From positions 1 to 32,016 of the forward strand of contig JAUHYW010000096.1 in assembly GCA_030426085.1 (NCBI GenBank): a stretch of DNA of 32,016 nt. The letters run 5' to 3'. The notes beneath the pieces are model-generated. The model did no database searches. It saw only the letters and a program-made list of their open reading frames with translations, and was not told the origin of the DNA. Within the stretch, counting starts at the first letter, position 1; the number at the start of each line of letters is the position of its first letter. Positions 16,652 through 24,613 of the stretch are shown piece by piece. The DNA is from a bacterium (lineage in GTDB: Bacteria; Myxococcota_A; Bradymonadia; UBA7976; UBA1532). A program made the translations under genes and the position numbers.

Positions 16652-18247
16652 ATGACCCGCCTGCTCGCCCCGCTCGCCCTGCTGCTCGCCGCGACCGCCG
16701 CCGCCGCGCCGCCGCCGGCCCGGTTCGGCTCCGAGGCGCCGCCCCGGCTGGTGGTGGTGATCGTCGTCGACCAGCTCCGGGCGGATTACTTCGGGCGGTT
16801 CCGGGCGATGCTCGGCGACGACGGGCTGGGCGAGCTGCTGACCCGGGGCGCGTACTACCCGTACGGCGAGTACGACATCATCCAAGCGATGACCGGGCCA
16901 GGGCACGCCACCATCTCGACCGGCGCCTGGCCGGCGCACCACGGCATCGTGCTCAACTACTGGGTCGACCGGGGCGCGGCCGACAAGGCGTATTGCGTCG
17001 AGGATCCGAGCCATCGGCTCGTCGGCGCGCCGAGCACCTGGGATCACGCCGGCACGAGCCCGGCCAACCTGCGGGCGCCGACGCTGGGCGACGCGCTCAA
17101 GAACAGCGGGCAGCCGAGCCGGGTGGTCTCGATCGCGATCAAGGATCGGGCGGCCATCTTGATGGGCGGGCACCGGGCCGACGACGTGATCTGGCTCGAC
17201 AGCGAGCGCCTGCAATGGGTCTCCAGCGACTTCTACCGCGCCCGCGGCGGGCTGCTGCCGTGGCTCGCGCCGGTCAACGCCGGGCTGGGCCGGCGCCTGG
17301 GTGAGTCATTCGTCTGGCGGGCGAAGGGCGCGGCGCAGGGGCCGAGCGACGAGGGGACCGACGGCTGGGCCGAGACCTACGCCTTGGGATCGAAGTCCCT
17401 GGGCACCCCGTTCTCGCCGCCTGCGCTGGTGGACGCCGCGCTGGCCGCCGCCCGGGGGCACCGCCTGGGCGCCGACGAGACGCCCGACATCCTGTGGATC
17501 AGCTTCTCCGGCTTCGACAAGGCGGGGCACGCCCACGGGCCGAACCACCGCCGCATGGAGGCGATGCTGGCCGCGATCGACGGCGAGGTGGCCCGGCTGC
17601 TCGACGGGCTGGCCGCGGCGGTGCCCGGCGGGCGGGACGCCATCGCGGTCGCGCTGACCGGCGACCACGGCGTCGCGCCCCGCCCCGAATACGGCGCCCG
17701 CCACCGGCTGAAGACCGGGCGGCTGGACTTCGACGCGGTGCCCGATCAGGTCGAGAAAGCCCTGAGCCACCGCTTCGGCGCGGCGCCCGGGGGCAAGTGG
17801 GTCGCCGGCTTCCGCGAGCTGAACCTCTTCTTGCGGCCCGGCGCGGGCGCCGAGCACCGGGCGGCGGCGGCCGAGGTGCTGCGGGCGATGGCCCCGGTGC
17901 GATTCGCGCTCACCCGGGAAGACATCCAGGCCGGGCGCCTGCCGCCGCCGCCGCTCGACCGGCGGGTGAGGCATCAATTCGATCCCATCCGCAGCGGCGA
18001 TGTGATGGTCATCCTGAAGCCGTATCACATCTACGCCCACGCGCCGGCGAGCCACCTGACGGGCTACGCCTACGACCGGCTGGTGCCGCTCGTGCTGATG
18101 GGCGCGCCGTTCCGGGCCGGGGTCTACGGGCAGCCGGCGCAGATCGTCGATCTGGCGATGACGCTGTCGTTCGTGCTGGGCATCCAGCCCCCGGCGATGG
18201 CCGAGGGGCGGGTGCTGCACGAGGCGCTCGAAGGCAACCCCCGGTGA
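16652..18247 (+). CDS. pafA: PafA-type alkaline phosphatase, exported
   Basis: A 531-residue exported metal-dependent phosphomonoesterase of the alkaline phosphatase superfamily. A signal peptide (MTRLLAPLALLLAATAAAA) precedes the domain. Metal ligands fit D40 (VVDQLRADY), D289 and H293 (SGFDKAGH), D338 and H339 (TGDHG), and H468 (SHLTGYAYD). T81 in TGPGHATI is the likely nucleophile, with N102 (LNYW), and K164-D-R166 (IAIKDR) matching the Thr, Asn, Lys and Arg set of the PafA phosphatase from Elizabethkingia. This supports monoesterase rather than nucleotide pyrophosphatase activity. Together with the kinase and transporters it suggests scavenging of organic phosphate. The ATG at 16652 has GGAG about 8 nt upstream. 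The 4-bp gap to the next, convergent gene is notable. Confidence 0.85.
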   Translation: MTRLLAPLALLLAATAAAAPPPARFGSEAPPRLVVVIVVDQLRADYFGRFRAMLGDDGLGELLTRGAYYPYGEYDIIQAMTGPGHATISTGAWPAHHGIVLNYWVDRGAADKAYCVEDPSHRLVGAPSTWDHAGTSPANLRAPTLGDALKNSGQPSRVVSIAIKDRAAILMGGHRADDVIWLDSERLQWVSSDFYRARGGLLPWLAPVNAGLGRRLGESFVWRAKGAAQGPSDEGTDGWAETYALGSKSLGTPFSPPALVDAALAAARGHRLGADETPDILWISFSGFDKAGHAHGPNHRRMEAMLAAIDGEVARLLDGLAAAVPGGRDAIAVALTGDHGVAPRPEYGARHRLKTGRLDFDAVPDQVEKALSHRFGAAPGGKWVAGFRELNLFLRPGAGAEHRAAAAEVLRAMAPVRFALTREDIQAGRLPPPPLDRRVRHQFDPIRSGDVMVILKPYHIYAHAPASHLTGYAYDRLVPLVLMGAPFRAGVYGQPAQIVDLAMTLSFVLGIQPPAMAEGRVLHEALEGNPR

Positions 18248-18251
18248 GCGA

Positions 18252-20003
18252 TCACTGCCGGCGGCAGCGCCCGGCGTCGCAGTAGAAGAACGGCGACGAG
18301 CCCCGCCCGGGGTCGTCGCACGCCACGAGGCCGGCGCACTCGAGGTCGTCGGCGCAGGGCACCTCGGCGCACTCGCCGAAGTCGGCGGCGCAGAAGTCGT
18401 AGGCGCCGGGGCAGCTCTGGTTGGCGCACCCCTCGACGCACTGCACGTCGCCGCCTACAGGCGGATCGGGCGGCATCAGCCCGTCGCACTCGGGGCCGCC
18501 GAACCCGCCGATGGGCGCCCGGTCGATCGCGTCGAGCGTCAGGGCGTCCAGCCGGCCGTCGGCGGGCAGCGGCTCGGCCGCGCGGTGGGTATTCCACAGC
18601 GTCTGGAAGGCATAGACCCCCAGCGCCCGCAAGTCATCGCCCATGGGATACACCCACTCGCCCGGGCCGGACCCCGGCTCGAAGCCGGCGGCGGCCATGG
18701 CGTCCTGCACGGTGGGATCCAGGGCGTCGGCCGCGACCAGGGTCACCGCCCGGCCGCTGGGGAACGGCGCCGCCGAAGGGAAGGGGACCGCGTCGGGGCA
18801 GGTGAGGTTGCGCCGGGCGCTGTAGAGGAACCACGTCAGCGCGACGTCGCGCCCGGCCCACTCGACGCCCAGCGGGCGGTCGACGGCGGTCGACACCCCG
18901 ACCAGCGCGGCGTGGGTCGACGCCTCCAGCCACTCCGGCTTGGGCGGCCCGGCGATGGCCAGGCAGCCGGCGTCGCCGCACGGCTCGATCAGAGTCACCC
19001 GCGCGGGGTCGGCGCAGGCCATCGTCGCCGCCAGCTCGGCCGACAGCCCCTCGATGAGCGGGATGGGCGCCGCGCAGCCCCGCCACGCCGACTGGGCCAC
19101 GGTCGGGCCGGCGAAGGCCGGCGGCTCGGGCGGGGCCAGCCCCCCGTCGCACAGGCCCTCGGGGTAGCCCACCAGCGGGGCGTCGCTCAGCGCGCGCTCG
19201 GTGGCGGCGTCGAACTCCCCGGTCAGCGGGATGGCGTCGTCCGGTCGGTTGCGGTTGTGCAGCGCCTGGAAGGCGAACAGCGACAGCCGGGCCAGCCCCT
19301 CGTCCTCGGCGAGCACGTAGTCGAAGTGCGGGCGGTCGGTGGGCAGGTTGTCTTCCCAACCCCGGGCCCGCATCAGCGGTGACCAGTACTCCGGCTCGAC
19401 GACGTCGACGCTCAGCCCGTTCTGGTGGTTCGACAGGCCCGGCGGGGCGGCGAAGTCGCAGCTCTCGAGGGTCCACAGATAGAACAGGTGCTGCACCGCC
19501 ACATCGCGGTAGGCCCACTTGATCACCATCGAGCGGTCGCCGTCGGCCGCGGCGGCGAGCAGATCGTCGATCCCCCGGGCGTCGACCCGGATGGGGCGGA
19601 TGGGATCCCACGGGCTCCAGTTGCCGTCGGGCAGGTCGCTGAGGGTGCCCGGCCGCACGCAGTCGATGGCGTCGGCGAGCTGATCCGAGAGGCCCTCGAG
19701 CAGCTCGGGCGGGGTGTCGTCGCCCTCGATGAAGCAGGTGCGGGCGACATGCTCGGCGATGGAGCGCTCTTCGACGGGCAGGTCGTCCATGCCGCCGCCC
19801 ACCCCACCGCTGCCGCCCATGCCACCCCCACCACCCACGCCGCCGCTGCCGCCCAGGCCCGCCATGTCGGGGAGCCGGGCGTCGTTCGGATCGCCCGGCG
19901 CCGGCTCGTCGTCGCAGCCGAGCGCCCCGAGCGCCAGGGCGCAGGCGAGAGAGAGCCGGATCAGCCGGCGGGTGTGGTCGGGCAGGGGTCGCGCGGTTCG
20001 CAT
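18252..20003 (-). CDS. lipoprotein with intact plus degenerate M15/VanY-like halves, PG-binding-like repeats and Cys-rich tail
   Basis: A 583-residue lipoprotein (LGALGC, acylated C30) with a Gly/Met/Ser linker (49-72, GGSGG repeats). Two homologous halves follow. Half one (about 80-295) has the M15 peptidase metal set H193 and D200 (SNHQNGLSVD) and H226 (DRPHFDY), then a peptidoglycan-binding-like helical segment (FAFQALHN, GEFDAATERAL). Half two (about 300-512) has the same order (VYAFQTLWN, GRLDALTLDAI), but the ligands are gone: F414 and T421 at the H193 and D200 positions, Gly/Glu at H226. A Cys-rich tail (about 522-580, some ten Cys) closes it. The first half could cleave peptide cross-links in the wall, the second could bind. 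ATG at 20003 is set by the signal peptide; a much longer upstream open frame is antisense read-through. Confidence 0.82.
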   Translation of the reverse strand: MRTARPLPDHTRRLIRLSLACALALGALGCDDEPAPGDPNDARLPDMAGLGGSGGVGGGGGMGGSGGVGGGMDDLPVEERSIAEHVARTCFIEGDDTPPELLEGLSDQLADAIDCVRPGTLSDLPDGNWSPWDPIRPIRVDARGIDDLLAAAADGDRSMVIKWAYRDVAVQHLFYLWTLESCDFAAPPGLSNHQNGLSVDVVEPEYWSPLMRARGWEDNLPTDRPHFDYVLAEDEGLARLSLFAFQALHNRNRPDDAIPLTGEFDAATERALSDAPLVGYPEGLCDGGLAPPEPPAFAGPTVAQSAWRGCAAPIPLIEGLSAELAATMACADPARVTLIEPCGDAGCLAIAGPPKPEWLEASTHAALVGVSTAVDRPLGVEWAGRDVALTWFLYSARRNLTCPDAVPFPSAAPFPSGRAVTLVAADALDPTVQDAMAAAGFEPGSGPGEWVYPMGDDLRALGVYAFQTLWNTHRAAEPLPADGRLDALTLDAIDRAPIGGFGGPECDGLMPPDPPVGGDVQCVEGCANQSCPGAYDFCAADFGECAEVPCADDLECAGLVACDDPGRGSSPFFYCDAGRCRRQ

Positions 20004-20138
20004 GCGGGCCTCGAGTCGGTGGAGCGCCCCATGATGCCCATCGGCCGGGGGGGGGATCCACGGGCCATCCGTGTACGGGACTTGAACCGAACCGGTCAGG
20101 CCCAGAAGATGGCGCCGCCTGCCTGGAGGAAGTGTTCG

Positions 20139-22118
20139 ATGGCCCGGATCCGCTCCTTGTCGCTCCTGCTCCTGCCATTCGCCCTCGCCGCCTGCGACGA
20201 CGGCAGCGACAGCAACCCCGACGACCTGACGCCGCTGATGCCCGAGGCCGACGGCGGCGAGCCGGAGCCCGATCCCGACGCCGCGCCCGAAGCGTCCGTC
20301 TGGTGCGAGGGCGCCACCGCTCAGATGTACGATCCGTTCGTCAGCACCGAGGTGGACCTCTTCCCCGACGACGCGCTCACCCGCGAGGACGCCGACAGCC
20401 CCACCGGCCTGCGGCTCGACCTGGACCCCGAGCGGGTGCCGTGGGTCGGCAACATCCCCCGGCTGTTCGGCGACAGCGTGACCGACATGAGCCAGCTCTC
20501 GGGCTTCGGGCTCAACGGAGCGATCATCGTGCGCTTCACCGCGCCGGTCGAGCCCCTGCCCGACGGGTACGAGGCCTCGATGAGCAGCGAGGCGGTGATG
20601 CTCTTCGACCTCGACGCCGAGCCACCCACCCGCATCCCGTACACGGTGACCTACGGCGACGCCGGAGCCACCGCCATCGTGCAGCCGATGCACCCCATGC
20701 GGGCCGGCACCCGCCACGGGTTGATCATCACCAACGACCACCCGGCGGCCGATGGCGACTGCGTGGCGCCCAGCGAGACGCTCAAGGGCATCCTGGGCGA
20801 CGCCGCGCTCGACCCCCGGCTGGAGCGGGTGCGCCCGGGCTACGCCGCGCTGCTGTCGGCGGCGGGGGTCGAGGCCGGCGCGGTGAGCGCGGCGACGGTC
20901 TTCACGACCCACCGCGAGATGGACCTCTACGTCGACATCCTCGACGACATCCTGGCGCGGGACTACGCCTGGGACGGCCCGGCCGATTGCGAGGTCACCG
21001 AGCGCTGGCGCAAGTGCGAGGGCAGCTTCGAGGCGTGGGACTACCGCGACGATCTGGCGGCGACGACCCCCACCCCCAAGGCCCCGTGGACGCTGAAGGT
21101 CTCGATCTGGCTGCCCCTCGATCCGGCGGGGCCGGTGCCGACCCTCTTCGTGGGCCACGGCCTGGGATCGGGCCGGGGGCAGGCGGGCCAGCTCGCCGAT
21201 CTGTGGACCGAGGACGGCTACGCCATCGTGGCGATGGACGCCATGCGCCACGGCGATCACCCGCTCTCGGCGGGCGGCGACGGCTCGGACACCGCGCTGA
21301 GCTTCCTCGGGCTGAACCTGTCGGGGCTCAACGCCAACGGGCGCCAGCTCGTGGGCAACTTCAACCAGACCGTCGTCGATCGCTTGCAGGGCCTGCGGCT
21401 CATCCGCCAGAACCCGGACGTCGACGGGGACGGCACCATCGACCTCGACGTCGGGCGCATCGGCTACTACGGGGTCAGCCTCGGCGGCCTGCTCGGCCCG
21501 GGGCTCGCCGCGCTCGACCCCCACCTCGACATGGCCGTGTGGCAGGTGCCCGGGGGTCACCTCTCGACCTTCATCACCGCCAGCGAAGAGGTGGAGGGCT
21601 TCCTGCCGGCGCTGTCGGCGCTCGTCGGCGGTGAGGATCGCTTCTACCGGATGCTGCCGCTGCTCCAGGCGGCCATCGACCCCGCCGATCCGGCCACCTG
21701 GGCCCTGAACGTCATGCGCGATCGCCTCGGGGGCGGGGGCCCGCTCGACCTGCTCGTGGCCTGCTCGACCGGGGACAACGTGGTGCCGCCCCCGACCGGG
21801 GTCTATCTGGCCCGGGCGCTGCGCCTGAATCACATCGGCGCGGTGATCTTCGCCGACGACCTGCTGCCGTGGGCCGAGGCGCCGGCCGCGGGCAACGCCT
21901 GGGACGGGGAGAGCACCGCTGGCTACACCCAGTTCGACCGGGTGACCAACAACGACGTCCTCGAGCTGAGCGAGCACGCCAACATGCCGCTGTCGCTCGA
22001 AGCCCAGTACCAGGCGCGGGCCTTCATCGAGCCGTGGGTCGAGGGCGGCGAGCCGCAGATCATCGACCCCTACGCCGAGTTGGGCACCCCGGCGCTCGAG
22101 CTGCCGCTCGAGGAGTAG
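20139..22118 (+). CDS. lipase/esterase-like alpha/beta-hydrolase lipoprotein
   Basis: A 659-residue lipoprotein (lipobox LAAC, C19). After an acidic linker, residues about 50-220 look like a beta-sandwich bacterial Ig-like region (RFTAPVEPLPDGYEAS). The hydrolase domain has a GxSxG nucleophile, S447 in YYGVSLGG, with D546 (STGDNVV) and H613 (SEHANMP) as triad candidates. A calcium-loop-like motif DVDGDGTIDLD lies at 427-437. This matches lipase-like proteins common in myxobacteria. ATG at 20139 has GGAGGA eight bases upstream. Its last 17 codons before the stop are nearly repeated 1.7 kb downstream. Substrate, lipid or polyester, is unknown. Confidence 0.83.
   Translation: MARIRSLSLLLLPFALAACDDGSDSNPDDLTPLMPEADGGEPEPDPDAAPEASVWCEGATAQMYDPFVSTEVDLFPDDALTREDADSPTGLRLDLDPERVPWVGNIPRLFGDSVTDMSQLSGFGLNGAIIVRFTAPVEPLPDGYEASMSSEAVMLFDLDAEPPTRIPYTVTYGDAGATAIVQPMHPMRAGTRHGLIITNDHPAADGDCVAPSETLKGILGDAALDPRLERVRPGYAALLSAAGVEAGAVSAATVFTTHREMDLYVDILDDILARDYAWDGPADCEVTERWRKCEGSFEAWDYRDDLAATTPTPKAPWTLKVSIWLPLDPAGPVPTLFVGHGLGSGRGQAGQLADLWTEDGYAIVAMDAMRHGDHPLSAGGDGSDTALSFLGLNLSGLNANGRQLVGNFNQTVVDRLQGLRLIRQNPDVDGDGTIDLDVGRIGYYGVSLGGLLGPGLAALDPHLDMAVWQVPGGHLSTFITASEEVEGFLPALSALVGGEDRFYRMLPLLQAAIDPADPATWALNVMRDRLGGGGPLDLLVACSTGDNVVPPPTGVYLARALRLNHIGAVIFADDLLPWAEAPAAGNAWDGESTAGYTQFDRVTNNDVLELSEHANMPLSLEAQYQARAFIEPWVEGGEPQIIDPYAELGTPALELPLEE
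22065..22115 (+). repeat. 51-bp direct repeat, copy A (3' end of the lipase gene)
   Basis: The last 17 codons of the lipase, reading DPYAELGTPALELPLEE. Copy B at 23789-23839 is 45 of 51 identical in the same orientation. The two copies flank the peroxidase gene and its upstream region. Confidence 0.85.
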
Positions 22119-22124
22119 GCGCCG

Positions 22125-23570
22125 TCAGCCGCGCTCGACGAAGCGCACCACGTCGGCCAGCTCGAAGGGGAAGGCGTCGTCGGTCGCCAGGGCGTCGCGG
22201 TCGAGCACGACCCCGTCGGCGAGGCCGGCGACGCACGGATCGGGGCTCCACTTCGGCGCGTGGATGAAGCTCGTCTCGCAGAAGCGCAGCATGGCCCCGA
22301 AGACCTCCATGAGGATGGCCGACCCCACCGGGCCCAGCCGCTGCCCGCCCGCGCGCCGCTCCGACTCGCGCAGGATGTAGTAGAACAGCGGCGTCTCCTT
22401 CTCCAGCCCCTCCAGCCCGGGCACCCCGATGTCCGGGGCGAAGCCGGGATCGATCGCGGGGTAGACCCCGGCCAGCGCCGCCGCCACCGCCTGCCCCGAC
22501 GGCAGGCTCAGCGCGTTGCCCCGCAGCACGTTGCGGAAGGCCAGCGCCCGATTGACCGGGTTGCGGCTGTCGACCACCGGCAGATCCTGAAGCTCGTCGG
22601 CCAGCAGCGGATCGACCGCCTTGCAGCGCCGGGGCTCGACGCAGCGGGCCACCGGCAGCAGGTAGCGCCAGTCGACGGCCAGCTCGGCCGGGATCCGATC
22701 GAAGCCGCGCAGCCCGAAGGCCGGGTCGAACAGCTCGAGGTCGAGGTGATCCCGGTTGACGGCGTAGGTCGAGCGCACGAGCGTGTGCCCCACCCGGAAG
22801 GCGGCCACCGAGAACTCGACCGGCATGCACAGCCCCTTGCACGGGTCCGGTCGGTGGAAGAACGGGAAGGCCGCATCGCCGGCGACCAGCTTCGCGGCGG
22901 CGAAGGCGAAGACCTCGCGGTCGCACAGCCGCTTGAGCAGATCGAAGAGCACCAGCCACTGGTAGTGGAACCGGGTCTCGCGCTGGGCCAGTTCGAAGCG
23001 GGCGTCGTGGGCCCCGCCGTTCGGCACCACCCGCTCGTCGTACAGCCGGTTGTGGAACCGGTGGAAGAGGAGCTGGAGCTGCGAGACGAACAGGTTCTCG
23101 TCGTTGCGCGGGTCGCCGATGAGCGCGCCCCCGCCCGGCGCCCGAGCCAGATCGTGGCCCTCGGGCCCCACGGCCAGCCGCCCCGGGCGCTCGGCGTCGT
23201 AGAGGTGGGGGCTCGCCTCGGGCCCGAAGCCGTACACGCAGTCGAGGTCGAGGCTGACCGAGCGCACGTTGGGCAGCGCGGCGATCCCGTCCGGGTCGAG
23301 CGGCTCGCCGCGCAGCTCGCTGGTGCCGTCGAGGGTGATGTCGTGGTCGATGAACTGCGCGAAGAAGATGTAGCCCGCCGGGATCGCGCAGTCGCCCGAC
23401 AGATCATCGAAGTCGTGCATCAGGCCGCCGGGGCCGCCGAGGCGCTCGGCCGTGGCCTCGCTGACCGGCAGCCCGGGCAGGTCGAAGAGCTTGCAGAAGC
23501 GGGACACCGCGAGGTGGGTGCAGCCGCGGGTGCGGGTGGCGCCGTGATGGCACATGCGGGGGTGGCTCAT
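22125..23570 (-). CDS. animal-type haem peroxidase
   Basis: A 481-residue protein of the animal haem peroxidase superfamily (relatives of myeloperoxidase, cyclooxygenase and linoleate diol synthases). The distal His is H76, in FAQFIDHDITLDG, with D75 before it, the proximal His is H262 in FRVGHTLV, and GDPRNDEN (152-159) followed by LQLLFHRFHN is the conserved calcium/haem region. No signal peptide is visible; the N-terminus is Cys/His-rich (CHHGATRTRGCTH). Substrate could be halides, phenols or fatty acids. ATG at 23570 follows GGGAG some 11 nt upstream. It converges on the lipase with a 6-bp gap and is flanked by near-direct 51-bp repeats. Bacterial homologs are patchy, so horizontal transfer is possible. 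Confidence 0.9.
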   Translation of the reverse strand: MSHPRMCHHGATRTRGCTHLAVSRFCKLFDLPGLPVSEATAERLGGPGGLMHDFDDLSGDCAIPAGYIFFAQFIDHDITLDGTSELRGEPLDPDGIAALPNVRSVSLDLDCVYGFGPEASPHLYDAERPGRLAVGPEGHDLARAPGGGALIGDPRNDENLFVSQLQLLFHRFHNRLYDERVVPNGGAHDARFELAQRETRFHYQWLVLFDLLKRLCDREVFAFAAAKLVAGDAAFPFFHRPDPCKGLCMPVEFSVAAFRVGHTLVRSTYAVNRDHLDLELFDPAFGLRGFDRIPAELAVDWRYLLPVARCVEPRRCKAVDPLLADELQDLPVVDSRNPVNRALAFRNVLRGNALSLPSGQAVAAALAGVYPAIDPGFAPDIGVPGLEGLEKETPLFYYILRESERRAGGQRLGPVGSAILMEVFGAMLRFCETSFIHAPKWSPDPCVAGLADGVVLDRDALATDDAFPFELADVVRFVERG

Positions 23571-23594
23571 GGGTCGTGTCTCCCTGTGGTGTGG

Positions 23595-23611
23595 GTCCCG
23601 CCCGTCGGGAC
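23595..23611 (-). promoter_or_regulatory. hairpin in the peroxidase 5' leader
   Basis: GTCCCG-CCCGT-CGGGAC is a perfect 6-bp stem with a 5-nt loop, 25-41 nt upstream of the peroxidase ATG. An alternative stem extends it through GGTGT/ACACC with a small bulge. It could modulate translation or protect the mRNA end. Confidence 0.35.
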
Positions 23612-23674
23612 ACCAGGAGACTATGAGAAACCGGGTGTCATCCGCCGTTTCAGGCGCATTTCAGAGTGATTGCA

Positions 23675-23694
23675 AGCCATTTCGAGCCATTTCG
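23675..23694. repeat. tandem 10-bp repeat
   Basis: AGCCATTTCG occurs twice head to tail at 23675-23684 and 23685-23694, in the unusually AT-rich stretch upstream of the peroxidase gene. It may be a regulator site or chance. Confidence 0.5.
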
Positions 23695-23705
23695 GCAGGC
23701 TCCGG

Positions 23706-23728
23706 CGAGTGATAAGTGATATCACTCG
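23706..23728. promoter_or_regulatory. inverted repeat with nested palindrome, candidate operator
   Basis: CGAGTGAT (23706-23713) and ATCACTCG (23721-23728) are 8-bp arms around 7 nt; AGTGATATCACT (23715-23726) is a perfect nested 12-bp palindrome. A further GAGTGAT half-site lies at 23664-23670. This cluster of four AGTGAT half-sites, about 140 bp upstream of the peroxidase start, looks like a transcription-factor binding region. Confidence 0.45.
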
Positions 23729-23757
23729 ACACGGTGGCGCCCGCCCCGCCGGCCCCG
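23728..23757. repeat. interspersed repeat starting CGACACGGTGGCGC
   Basis: A stretch starting CGACACGGTGGCGC and ending in C-rich sequence, closely matched at 24633-24662 with about four differences over 30 bp. The two lie on either side of the CHRD gene in the same orientation. Confidence 0.55.
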
Positions 23758-23788
23758 GAGGGACTGGCGGGCAGCCCGTTGTCCATCC

Positions 23789-23839
23789 GACCCCGACGCC
23801 GAGCCGGGCACCCCGGCGCTCGAGCTGCCGTTGGAAGAG
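23789..23839 (+). pseudogene. 51-bp direct repeat, copy B: orphan remnant of a lipase 3' end
   Basis: Seventeen codons reading DPDAEPGTPALELPLEE, 45 of 51 bases and 15 of 17 residues identical to the lipase C-terminus at 22065-22115. The stop is lost (GAG then CAT) and no upstream lipase sequence is attached. It sits 19 bp from the end of the CHRD gene on the other strand. It is either a duplicated gene end or the scar of an insertion. Confidence 0.75.
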
Positions 23840-23857
23840 CATCGCCGGCGACGGGCG

Positions 23858-24526
23858 TCACTCCGCCGGGTAGATCTGGCCCCGCATCTCGCCATAGAAG
23901 GTATGGGCCTTGGTGTGCAGGTTGAAGTAGAGCAGCCCCCGCCGGGCGATGTGATGCATGCCGGCGACGGTCTTGACCAGCGAGGGCGGCCCCGAGCCGA
24001 TGGGGCACGCCTCGGGCGGCCGCGGCGCCAGCCCCTTCGGCAGCCCGTCGAGGGTCTTGATGTCGGCGTTGGTCAGGGTCTTGCGGAACACGCCGTCCTT
24101 CACCGCCTTCGTCCAGTCCATCGCGTGGTCGCCGTGCCCCCCGCCGTGCGCGCCGAGGTCGACCAGGATCGGACCCAGCACGCCCGGCCGGCCGCAGTGG
24201 ATGTGGAACATCACGATCTCGGCCGGATCGACGCCGGTCATGCGGACCTCCACCTCGACCCGCCCCATGTTGCGGGTGAAGCGGAGCTGGCCCCAGCCGC
24301 GGCTCTCGCGCTGCGCCCGGGGGGTCGACGGCTTCGTATTGGCCAGGCCGGCCTTGGCGGCGAAGCCGGGCATCTCCGACTCGTCGGCCGGCTCCTGAGC
24401 CGGGCTGAGCCACGCTTCGAAGACGACGAATCCGGTGTCGCCGAGGGCGGGGTCTTTGGCCATCGCCGGCGCGGCGCAGGCGACGAGGGCGGCGAGGGTG
24501 AGCAGGGGCAGGGATCTGAATGGCAT
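23858..24526 (-). CDS. secreted CHRD-domain protein
   Basis: A 222-residue exported protein of the CHRD (chordin) family. A signal peptide (LPLLTLAALVACAAPAMA) is followed by one CHRD domain: FHIHCGRPGVLGPILVDL around residues 118-135 and LYFNLHTKAHTFYGEMRGQI near the C-terminus are characteristic. Members are beta-rich secreted proteins of unclear function. An insert rich in His/Gly (HGGGHGDH) after the first motif could bind metal. The ATG at 24526 is preceded by GGAGG; the longer frame from 24748 has no signal. It lies downstream of the glycosyltransferase start, in the opposite direction. Confidence 0.85.
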   Translation of the reverse strand: MPFRSLPLLTLAALVACAAPAMAKDPALGDTGFVVFEAWLSPAQEPADESEMPGFAAKAGLANTKPSTPRAQRESRGWGQLRFTRNMGRVEVEVRMTGVDPAEIVMFHIHCGRPGVLGPILVDLGAHGGGHGDHAMDWTKAVKDGVFRKTLTNADIKTLDGLPKGLAPRPPEACPIGSGPPSLVKTVAGMHHIARRGLLYFNLHTKAHTFYGEMRGQIYPAE

Positions 24527-24613
24527 CGGGGCCTCCGGAGGATGGGGTGACGACAGCGTACCCCGAGCCGCGTCATCGGGCCGCTGGAGCCGCACCCCGA
24601 GGCCTCCCGGCGC

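Noticed and set aside
20078-20092. GGGACTTGAACC resembling the complement of a tRNA T-arm
   Set aside because: No T-stem pairing, acceptor or anticodon arm could be built around it.
20082-20110. TTGAAC-N17-GAAGAT as lipase promoter
   Set aside because: The -10 box matches only half of consensus; spacing alone is not enough.
19425-20138. N-terminal extension of the lipase frame
   Set aside because: It lies over the M15-like gene, and a good ribosome-binding site and lipoprotein signal mark 20139.
18252-21977. 1241-codon minus-strand frame
   Set aside because: Only 18252-20003 is real; the upstream part is antisense to the lipase.
23640-23680. Minus-strand TTGCAA-N17-TGAAAC or an ECF-like GAAAC/TCTCA pair before the peroxidase
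   Set aside because: Either reading is weak and they conflict; the promoter cannot be chosen by eye.
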